Source: DASUCS01 sp041166385
Lineage (GTDB): Bacteria; Actinomycetota; Acidimicrobiia; Acidimicrobiales; JACDCH01
NCBI GenBank assembly: GCA_041166385.1
Contig: JBEEFW010000119.1
Coordinates: 1-64,000, forward strand
Length of the DNA stretch: 64,000 nucleotides
Direction: 5' to 3'
The position numbers were made by a program, and so were the translations under genes. Within the stretch, counting starts at the first letter, position 1, and each line of letters begins with the position of its first letter. Below the pieces are notes generated by a model. It was not told the DNA's origin, searched no databases, and saw only the letters and a program-made list of their open reading frames with translations. Positions 32,582 through 41,356 of the stretch are shown piece by piece.

Positions 32582-33667
32582 TTGCTCGTCAAACGTCTCT
32601 GGCTGACGGACTTCCGCTCGTACCGCGAAGCCGACATCACGCTCGCTGACGGCGTGACCGCGATCCTGGGCGCGAACGGGCAAGGCAAGACGAACCTTCT
32701 CGAGGCGCTCGGGTACCTCGCCACCCTTGATTCGTTCCGGGGCGCGCCGGTGGAAGCGCTCATCCGATCGAGCGCGACAACTGCCGTCGTGCGCGCGGAA
32801 GCAGTGACCGAGGGCCGCGAGCTGTTGCTCGAAGCCGAGCTGGCGCTCGGCGGCCGCGGCCGCGTGTACGTCAACAAGCAACGCCTCCAGCGCGCCCGCG
32901 AACTGCTCGGCGTTTTGCGCGTCACCGTGTTCTCGCCCGACGACCTCGAGCTGGTCAAAGGCGCGCCCTCCGGACGCCGTCGGTATCTCGACGAGACCCT
33001 GGTCGCGCTCCACCCCCGGTACGACCAGCTGCGGTCGGACGTGGAACGCGTCCTGCGGCAGCGCAACACGCTGCTCAAGCAGTGTGCCGGCGGCTCACGG
33101 CTCGACGAATCGGCCGCATTCACCCTCGATGTGTGGGACACCAAGCTCGCCGAGGCCGGAGAAGCGCTGGCGGTGGCCCGGCGTGACCTGGTGGAGCGGC
33201 TCGGACCCAAGTTGCGGGACGCGTACAGCGCGGTGGCGGGGCTCGAGAAGGCCGACGTCGTCGCCTTCTACGACGCGCCGTGGATGGAGGAAGGCCTTGC
33301 GGCCGCCCTGGCCCGCCTCCGGCGCGACGAACTGCGCCGCGGCGTGACGCTCGTCGGTCCGCATCGCGACGACCTCGAGTTACGCATCAACGGCCTGCCG
33401 TCGCGCACGCACGCGTCGCAAGGCGAGCAGCGCTCGCTGGCGTTGGCGTTGCGACTCGCGGCGCACGACGTGGTCACCGCGGACACCGGCACGCCGCCGG
33501 TGTTGTTGCTCGACGACGTGTTCTCCGAGCTCGACCCCGAGCGCAGCGACGCGCTGTTGCAGCATCTGCCCCCCGGACAGACGGTGCTCACGTCGGCCGC
33601 GGGGCTGCCGCCGCGTGCCGCGCCCGACAAGATCCTCCGCATCGACGCCGGCACCGTCCATGAGTGA
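32582..33667 (+). CDS. recF: DNA replication and repair protein RecF
   Basis: This 361-residue SMC-like ATPase starts at TTG 32582, one base after dnaN. Walker A is ILGANGQGKTNLLEAL, the signature region is THASQGEQRSLALALRLA, and Walker B is PVLLLDDVFSELDPERSD. FSPDDLELVKGAPSGRRRYLD is a family hallmark. RecF loads RecA at gaps together with RecO and RecR. Its end overlaps the DUF721 gene by 8 bases. Confidence 0.96.
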   Translation: MLVKRLWLTDFRSYREADITLADGVTAILGANGQGKTNLLEALGYLATLDSFRGAPVEALIRSSATTAVVRAEAVTEGRELLLEAELALGGRGRVYVNKQRLQRARELLGVLRVTVFSPDDLELVKGAPSGRRRYLDETLVALHPRYDQLRSDVERVLRQRNTLLKQCAGGSRLDESAAFTLDVWDTKLAEAGEALAVARRDLVERLGPKLRDAYSAVAGLEKADVVAFYDAPWMEEGLAAALARLRRDELRRGVTLVGPHRDDLELRINGLPSRTHASQGEQRSLALALRLAAHDVVTADTGTPPVLLLDDVFSELDPERSDALLQHLPPGQTVLTSAAGLPPRAAPDKILRIDAGTVHE

Positions 33668-33977
33668 TCGCGACCCGAAGCCGATCAGTGAGGGCCTCGA
33701 TCGCGTCTTGCGCGGGCTCGGGAACCCGGGGGTCGCCGCGGTGCGCACCGTCTTCTCGGAGTGGGAGGAGCTCGTGGGTTCTGAGACCGCGCAGCACGCG
33801 AAACCGGTGTCGCTCGACGGCCACTGTCTCCTCGTCGTCGTCGACGAGTCGGGCTGGGCGACGCGATTTCGGTACGAGAACGCGGGCCTCCTGAAGCGCT
33901 TCGCAGCCGAGTTGGGGGAGGGCGTCGTGACCCGGATCGACGTCCGCGTCCGCCCCGAAAAACGCCCCGAAAAATGA
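33660..33977 (+). CDS. DUF721 / DciA-type protein
   Basis: This 105-residue protein starts at the ATG overlapping the recF stop. It carries the DUF721 core: RTVFSEWEELVGSETAQHAKPVSL, LLVVVDESGWATRFRYE and VTRIDVRVRP. DciA proteins with this domain assist loading of the replicative helicase DnaB in bacteria without DnaC. The position between recF and gyrB equals Rv0004. The C-terminus contains a short duplicated PEKRPEK. The next 144 bases hold no gene and probably the gyrB promoter. Confidence 0.9.
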   Translation: MSDRDPKPISEGLDRVLRGLGNPGVAAVRTVFSEWEELVGSETAQHAKPVSLDGHCLLVVVDESGWATRFRYENAGLLKRFAAELGEGVVTRIDVRVRPEKRPEK

Positions 33978-34121
33978 TGCCCGGGGAGGCCTCCGCGTGG
34001 CCTTCAGTGACACTCCCCGCTGGTAGACTTTCCCCCATCGTGATTCGGTCCTGCAGCCTGCAAAACACCAGGTCAGGCGCATACCGAACACCCGCAGATC
34101 CGTCCGTTCGAAAGGCGCGCG

Positions 34122-36047
<1,926 letters not shown>

Positions 36048-36056
36048 GAGAGAACC

Positions 36057-38510
36057 ATGACTGATGTACCTCCCGATCAGGGAGCGCTGACGTTCGGCGA
36101 CATCGAGCCGATCGAGATCCAAGAGGAGATGGAGCGGTCATTCCTCGACTACTCCATGTCGGTCATCACGCAGCGGGCATTGCCCGACGTGCGCGATGGC
36201 CTGAAGCCCGTGCATCGCCGGATCCTCTGGGGCATGTACGACCTCGGTGCGCGCCCTGACCGCAGCTTCATGAAGAGCGCGCGCGTCACGGGCGACGTGA
36301 TGGGGAAGTACCACCCACACGGCGAAGGCGCGATCTACGACGCCCTCGTGCGCATGGCGCAGGACTTCTCGCTGCGGCATCCGCTCGTCGACGGCCACGG
36401 CAACTTCGGCTCTCCCGACTTCGGTCCGGCCGCCTCGCGCTACACCGAATGTCGCCTCTCGCCGCTGGCGATGCGCATGCTCGACGGCATCGACGAAGAC
36501 ACCGTCGACTACATCGACAACTACTCCGGCGAGTTCAAGGTGCCGGTCGTGCTCCCGAGCCGGTTCCCGAACCTGCTGGTCAACGGCAGCCAGGGCATCG
36601 CCGTCGGCATGGCCACGAACATCCCGCCGCACAACCTCGGCGAGATCATCGACGCCACCGCACATCTCATCGACAACCCCGACGCCACGCCTGACGACCT
36701 CATGCAGTTCGTCAAGGGCCCCGACTTCCCGACGGGCGCCCAGATCATGGGCCGTCAAGGCATCATCGATGCGTTCCGCACTGGTCGGGGTTCGATCAAG
36801 TTGCGCGCCGTCGCCGAGATCGAGGAAGGCAAGCGCAACGATCAGATCGTCGTGACCGAGATGCCGTACCAAACGTCGATCTCCACGACCGCATTGAAGA
36901 TCAAAGAGCTGGTCGAATCTCGCCAGATCGACGGCATCGCCGACGTCAACGACGAGTCTGCCAAAGGCAAGACCAGGCTGGTCATCAAGCTGAAGCGTGA
37001 CGCGCCGGCGCTGGTGATCCTCAACAACCTGTACAAGCACACGCCGCTGCAGTCGAACTTCGCGGTGAACACTGTCGCGCTGGTCGACGGTGTGCCGCGG
37101 ACGCTCAACCTGCGCGAGCTGCTCGCGCATTACGTCGCGCATCAGGTCGAGGTCATCACTCGGCGTTCGGAATTCCGGCTCAAGCGGGCGCGCGACCGTG
37201 CCCACATCGTGGAGGGCTTGCTCAAGGCCCTCGGCATGATCGACAAGATCATCGCGGCCATCCGGAAGTCGGCCAACCGCGCCGCCGCCAAGGAGGCGTT
37301 GCTGGCCAAGCCGTTCGAGTTCTCCGAGGTTCAGGCCGAGCACATCCTCGACATGCGGCTGTCGCAGCTCACCCGCCTGGGCAAGGAAGAGCTCGACGCG
37401 GAGATGGCCAAGCTGCGCGAGATCATCGCCGAGCTCGAGTCGATCCTCAACAGCCCCGAGAAGCTCAACACGGTGATCAAGACCGAGCTCGCGGAGATCC
37501 GCGAGAAGTTCGCCACGGATCGCAAGAGCAAGATCACCTTCGACACCGGCGACATCGACATCGAGGACCTGATCGACGACGAGGACCTCATCGTCACGCT
37601 GTCGGCCAAGGGCTACACGAAGACGATGCCGGCCGACACGTTCCGCACGCAGGGGCGCGGCGGACGCGGGGTCGCCGGAGCGAAGCTGCGCGACGAGGAC
37701 TACGTCACGCAGATCCTCACCACCACGGCTCACGCCTACTTGCTGTTCTTCTCCAACCGAGGCCGCGTCTACCGCCTGAAGGCGCACGAGATCCCGATGA
37801 AGGAGCGCACCGCACGCGGCACCGCCATCGTGAACCTCCTGCCCCTGCAACCCGACGAGAAGATCCAGGCGATCATCGACACCCGCGACTACGAGACCAA
37901 TCGCTTCCTCTTCTTCACGACCAAGCAAGGCCAGGTCAAGAAGACGAAGTTCAACGAATACGACTCGTCGTTGCGCAGCGGCATCATCGCCATCAACCTG
38001 CGGACGGGCGACGAGCTCGTGAAGGTGATCCCCACAAACGGCGGCGACGACATCCTCATGGTGTCGAAGCTCGGCCAGGGCATCCGCTTCAGCGAAGACG
38101 ACGTACGCCCGATGGGCCGCGCCGCCGCGGGCGTGCGGGGCATGAAGATGCGAGCGGACGACGAAGTGGTCTCGCTCGACACGTGTCGGGACGACACCGC
38201 CATCCTCATCGTGACCGACGCCGGGTACGGCAAGCGCACGCAACTCGAGCACTTCAACCGCCAGGGACGGGGCGGCCAGGGGGTGCGGGCCATCAAGCTC
38301 ACGGCCAAGAAGGGCTTCGTGGTCGCGGCGTTCATGGTCCACATCGACGACGAGATCTTTGTGATCGCATCCGGCGGCATCGTGATCCGCATGCCGGTCC
38401 GCGAGATCTCCTCGCAGGGCCGCGACGCCACCGGCGTCCGGGTGATGAACCTCGAGCCCGGGCAGTCCGTGGCCGCGGTGGCACCGGTGCTCACGACCGA
38501 CGACGAGTAG
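36057..38510 (+). CDS. gyrA: DNA gyrase subunit A
   Basis: This 817-residue subunit holds the catalytic Tyr in AASRYTECRLSPLAM and the GyrA box in RTQGRGGRGVAG, which marks a true gyrase rather than topoisomerase IV. The C-terminal beta-pinwheel repeats are visible (DEDYVTQILTTTAHAYLLFF and following). The quinolone-determining segment reads KYHPHGEGAIYDALVRMAQ, so Gly occupies the position of E. coli Ser83 / M. tuberculosis Ala90. Confidence 0.98.
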   Translation: MTDVPPDQGALTFGDIEPIEIQEEMERSFLDYSMSVITQRALPDVRDGLKPVHRRILWGMYDLGARPDRSFMKSARVTGDVMGKYHPHGEGAIYDALVRMAQDFSLRHPLVDGHGNFGSPDFGPAASRYTECRLSPLAMRMLDGIDEDTVDYIDNYSGEFKVPVVLPSRFPNLLVNGSQGIAVGMATNIPPHNLGEIIDATAHLIDNPDATPDDLMQFVKGPDFPTGAQIMGRQGIIDAFRTGRGSIKLRAVAEIEEGKRNDQIVVTEMPYQTSISTTALKIKELVESRQIDGIADVNDESAKGKTRLVIKLKRDAPALVILNNLYKHTPLQSNFAVNTVALVDGVPRTLNLRELLAHYVAHQVEVITRRSEFRLKRARDRAHIVEGLLKALGMIDKIIAAIRKSANRAAAKEALLAKPFEFSEVQAEHILDMRLSQLTRLGKEELDAEMAKLREIIAELESILNSPEKLNTVIKTELAEIREKFATDRKSKITFDTGDIDIEDLIDDEDLIVTLSAKGYTKTMPADTFRTQGRGGRGVAGAKLRDEDYVTQILTTTAHAYLLFFSNRGRVYRLKAHEIPMKERTARGTAIVNLLPLQPDEKIQAIIDTRDYETNRFLFFTTKQGQVKKTKFNEYDSSLRSGIIAINLRTGDELVKVIPTNGGDDILMVSKLGQGIRFSEDDVRPMGRAAAGVRGMKMRADDEVVSLDTCRDDTAILIVTDAGYGKRTQLEHFNRQGRGGQGVRAIKLTAKKGFVVAAFMVHIDDEIFVIASGGIVIRMPVREISSQGRDATGVRVMNLEPGQSVAAVAPVLTTDDE

Positions 38511-38551
38511 CGCTTCCCCCTCACAACTGCACGGCAGGTTGGAGGTGGGCG

Positions 38552-38920
38552 ATGCGCGCCCGTTCAGATGGAGGCCAGTTGACGCCGCTCTACGCGGTCA
38601 TCGTGCTCGTCGCTGGGGGAGTGATGGTCCTGCTGGCGCACCTCGGTGTGCTGGCGGTGCACCGGGGCCACGCGCGCACCGCGGCCGACGCGGCTGCGCT
38701 GGCCGGCGCGGCCGAGGGGCGATCGGTCGCTGAGGAGGTCGCACGCGCCAATGGGGCGGTCCTGGAGTCGTTCGTCATCGACGGCACCGACGTCGAGGTG
38801 CGTGTTCGCGTCGGCTCCACCCATGCAACGGCTCGTGCTCGTCGCGAGGGTGCCTGCCGATCAGCGCCCCAACCCGATCCCGTACACTTCGGTCCGTGTC
38901 CGCCGATCAGCCCGGGGTGA
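38552..38920 (+). CDS. TadE/TadG-like single-pass secreted protein
   Basis: This 122-residue protein starts MRARSDGGQLTPLYAVIVLV. It has a good GGAGG ribosome site six bases upstream. The N-terminal helix (about 11-35) followed by GHARTAADAAALAGAAEG is characteristic of the TadE/TadG and Rv3654-like families associated with Flp-type pili. The C-terminal part is short and ends in a Cys-containing Pro-rich tail. It overlaps the DUF3566 start by 25 bases. Its role next to gyrA is unknown. Confidence 0.65.
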   Translation: MRARSDGGQLTPLYAVIVLVAGGVMVLLAHLGVLAVHRGHARTAADAAALAGAAEGRSVAEEVARANGAVLESFVIDGTDVEVRVRVGSTHATARARREGACRSAPQPDPVHFGPCPPISPG

Positions 38921-39513
38921 CCGCCGCGTCCGAGCCGGCGCGCGCCCCTTCGCTGTTCGACGACCCTGACCCCGTGACGACCCCCGGCAACGGACACAGC
39001 GCCGCGTCCCCGTCGAAGCGGCACCATTTCGTCGCCGAGCCCGAGGACCTCGTTGTCCGGGCGCCGCGCGACAAGCCGCACGAGCTCACGAAGCGCGAGC
39101 GCCGGCAACTCGGCCGCCTACGGGCCCGCAAGGTCAAGCGCATCGTGCGCCACATCGACCCGTGGTCAGTGCTGAAGCTCTCGCTCCTGTTCTACGCCTG
39201 CCTGTTCGTGGTGTTCATGGTGGCCGGCACGCTGCTGTGGAACCTGGCCGGTGCCGCCGGAACGATCTCGAGCCTCGAGAGCTTCATCAAGGACATCGGC
39301 GCCTTCAAGACGTTCTCGTTCAGCGGCGGCACGATCTTCCGGGCGAGCTTCCTCGCTGGGCTCATCCTCGTCATCGCGGGCAGCGGACTCAACGTGCTGC
39401 TGACCGTGCTGTTCAATCTGATCAGCGACCTCGTCGGTGGCATCCGCATCAGCGTGATCGAGGAAGAGACCGCCCACACGTTGCCTTCCGAGCCCGAAGG
39501 TGGCAGGCACTAA
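38896..39513 (+). CDS. DUF3566 transmembrane protein
   Basis: This 205-residue protein starts at a GTG. A disordered, charged N-terminal half leads to the conserved RKVKRIVRHIDPWSVLKLSL and a first membrane helix (LLFYACLFVVFMVAGTLLW). FIKDIGAF and a second helix (AGLILVIAGSGLNVLLTVLFNLI) follow, with the family ending SDLVGGIRISVIEEE. This is the Rv0007-type protein found between gyrA and tRNA-Ile in actinobacteria. Function unknown. Confidence 0.9.
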   Translation: MSADQPGVTAASEPARAPSLFDDPDPVTTPGNGHSAASPSKRHHFVAEPEDLVVRAPRDKPHELTKRERRQLGRLRARKVKRIVRHIDPWSVLKLSLLFYACLFVVFMVAGTLLWNLAGAAGTISSLESFIKDIGAFKTFSFSGGTIFRASFLAGLILVIAGSGLNVLLTVLFNLISDLVGGIRISVIEEETAHTLPSEPEGGRH

Positions 39514-39530
39514 CGTCGGCATCCGGGTTT

Positions 39531-39604
39531 GGGGCTATAGCTCAGTCGGTTAGAGCGCATCCCTGATAAGGATGAGGTCGTAAGTTCGATTCTTACTAGC
39601 CCCA
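39531..39604 (+). tRNA. tRNA-Ile (GAT anticodon)
   Basis: A full cloverleaf is visible: acceptor GGGGCTA / TAGCCCC, D arm GCTCAGTCGGTTAGAGC, anticodon stem CATCC-CTGATAA-GGATG with anticodon GAT, and T arm with GTTCGATTC. The discriminator base is A39604. The next bases are CTA, so CCA is not encoded. Position after gyrA and DUF3566 matches mycobacterial ileT. The 3' half is the attachment site of the adjoining island; the usual downstream tRNA-Ala is not visible. Confidence 0.97.
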
Positions 39605-39605
39605 C
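39555..39605. repeat. attL: 51-bp direct repeat in tRNA-Ile
   Basis: Bases 39555-39605 are identical to 46464-46514. The repeat starts in the D arm, spans the anticodon, variable and T arms and the 3' acceptor strand, and ends one base after the discriminator. This is the usual footprint of tyrosine-recombinase integration into a tRNA gene. Confidence 0.95.
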
Positions 39606-39615
39606 TAGATTCGTC

Positions 39616-39932
39616 CTAGTCAGTGCCATCGTCCGCGAGATCGTCGGCTGACCCATCAGCGTCGAGGCCGCACTCAGGCCGCAGAACGTTGAGCAATGCT
39701 GCGTCCAAACCGCCTGTGACTTGCTTGTGCAAGGTCAGGAACATGTGCCCATAGCGATCGAGCGTGACTTGCGCTGAACTATGGCCGATGCGTTCTTGAA
39801 TCGCCTTCGGGGTGCACGCCCTCTTGCGATGGCGAGCGCGACCGCCGTATACCGGAGGCCCTTGGCGCTCGTCGCCTCGACGATGAGCAAGAGGCTTCCG
39901 TCGAGGACTTCGGGCGGGCCGCACAACGACAT
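39616..39932 (-). pseudogene. tyrosine recombinase (integrase) remnant, truncated and frameshifted
   Basis: The reverse strand encodes the C-terminal end of a phage-type integrase: KAIQERIGHSSAQVTLDRYGHMF carries the GH and catalytic Tyr motifs, but in one frame. The preceding AKGLRYTAVALAIARG, equivalent to the LRHTAVALAI box, lies in another frame. A net one-base shift near 39819-39823 separates them, the usual RHT reads RYT, and all upstream catalytic sequence is missing. It lies 11 bases from attL, the normal integrase position. Confidence 0.8.
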
Positions 39933-39965
39933 TCCACCGATTCATGAGGTTCGCCGGATGTGCTT

Positions 39966-40604
39966 TTACGCGAGCAACGCATGGTACCGATGAAGCTCCG
40001 TCGCGATGATGCGTCGCCCAGCCCGTGTTGCGGCACGATGTGTTCGCCCACTCTTGAGGGAGTCGATCGACAGCCGGTCGCCGAAGAACACGAAGGCAAG
40101 GCGGTCGTTGTCATGGCGCGGATGCCAGGCGAATCCTGCCGCCATAGGCGACCAATCTCTGATCGCGACGGCCCAGGTCCGCGTCTGCGGGTAGTGATCT
40201 GCGTCGCACGACGTGACCCAACCATCTTGCTGGCCGATCGCGTGCAAGCCCGTACCAAACAACTGAACCACCGTTAAAGGCTTGAGCACCAACACCTCGC
40301 TCAGCTGTTTGTCCTTAATCTCTCGTTTCCGAACTAGTCGAGGCTTGCGAATGTCTGTGGCTGGTACATAGCGCAAGAGTGTTTCTGCGACGGCAACGGA
40401 TGCTGTGTCGCCGGCATAGAGGTATGAGTACGAACCGTCGAAGCTGTCGAATCGTCCACCGAGGTAGGGATTCATTGCGGCAGTTGAGTTGAACTCAGTT
40501 GACGCGTAGTCGCGTGAGTGGAGGCGATACAACACCGTGCCTGCGGCGACCTGAGTTAGCTCCGGTGGCGCGGACGGCGATGCTGGCGGTGGGACGTTAG
40601 GCAC
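39966..40604 (-). CDS. RES-domain toxin (NAD+-degrading type)
   Basis: This 212-residue protein has the RES pattern: GTVLYRLHSRDYASTEFNS (first Arg), NPYLGGRFDSFDGSYSYLYAG, SVAVAETLLRYVP (conserved Glu) and FVFFGDRLS near the C-terminus. Studied RES toxins (MbcT, RES of P. putida) degrade NAD+ by phosphorolysis or hydrolysis. It starts 5 bases after the upstream antitoxin-like gene on the same strand, the usual antitoxin-first order. Confidence 0.85.
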   Translation of the reverse strand: MPNVPPPASPSAPPELTQVAAGTVLYRLHSRDYASTEFNSTAAMNPYLGGRFDSFDGSYSYLYAGDTASVAVAETLLRYVPATDIRKPRLVRKREIKDKQLSEVLVLKPLTVVQLFGTGLHAIGQQDGWVTSCDADHYPQTRTWAVAIRDWSPMAAGFAWHPRHDNDRLAFVFFGDRLSIDSLKSGRTHRAATRAGRRIIATELHRYHALLA

Positions 40605-40609
40605 TGCAT

Positions 40610-41218
40610 CTAACCGACGGGTTCGAGTGAGGACTCCGCTAGCGCAATGACAAGCTCGCGGGTGTCGCGACGATTGAGCAGCCTTGCTGGCGAGGTTTGA
40701 AGTCGAGCGTCAGGCTGAATCCACCAAGCCGTGACACCCCACGGATCGTCATATGCGCCCAACGCGCGATTGACCCTGGCGACCGTCGGACGCAGTGAGC
40801 CGCGAGCTGGCGCGAACTGAAACACCGGAATGGCGAACTCGCCGTCGATGAATAACGCGAGGACCTCGCTGTTTCGACGGTGTGCGTCCAGAATCGATTC
40901 CGCCGCGACTGCCTCTTGTTGACGGCTGAGTCGCCGCGAAGCCTCGTCGAATGACATCAACGCGCCGTGGCCGAAGACATCGAGCAAGTTGCTGATGACG
41001 AAGGAACGAATCGTGTCGGAGACTTCGAATGGTTCGTCCGCCTGCCCACGACGCCCGCGGGGTAGCGCGCTGGACGTTCTCAGGATCCGTTCGAAGATCG
41101 CGCGTGCCTCATCAGGCGGGTATCCGTCGAGAATCATGCGGATGAGTTCAGCCATATCGTCGGCCGGAAGGGTTCCCTCGGTGGCCGCTTCTAGCACCCA
41201 CCTGCTTATGGGACGCAT
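40610..41218 (-). CDS. antitoxin of the Xre/MbcA/ParS toxin-binding type, partner of RES
   Basis: This 202-residue protein starts MRPISRWVLEAATEGTLPAD. The C-terminal segment IPVFQFAPARGSLRPTVARV, then LGAYDDPWGVTAWW and LQTSPARLLNRRDTREL, is the FPxFQF...DPWxxxxW...L pattern of antitoxins that cap RES toxins. The N-terminal half is helical, and I cannot point to a clear helix-turn-helix. The long upstream open frame is antisense to the kinase-HD gene and is rejected. It is divergent from the kinase-HD gene across 138 bases. Confidence 0.75.
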   Translation of the reverse strand: MRPISRWVLEAATEGTLPADDMAELIRMILDGYPPDEARAIFERILRTSSALPRGRRGQADEPFEVSDTIRSFVISNLLDVFGHGALMSFDEASRRLSRQQEAVAAESILDAHRRNSEVLALFIDGEFAIPVFQFAPARGSLRPTVARVNRALGAYDDPWGVTAWWIQPDARLQTSPARLLNRRDTRELVIALAESSLEPVG

Positions 41219-41356
41219 GGGTCTCAGCCTATGACGGCGAGCTCGTGATGTTGGCCAAGAGCTGCGCATCCACGGCCGCGGAGATGCGCTGCCCCTGCGA
41301 TTCCGCGTGTAGCTCTGACAGACTTCGGAGGACCTTGGCCGTGGACAGGAGTTTCG

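Noticed and set aside
36138..38342. 734-residue minus-strand frame opposite gyrA
   Set aside because: It is a shadow of gyrA, with a His/Asp/Arg-rich composition typical of antisense high-G+C coding DNA and no recognisable motif.
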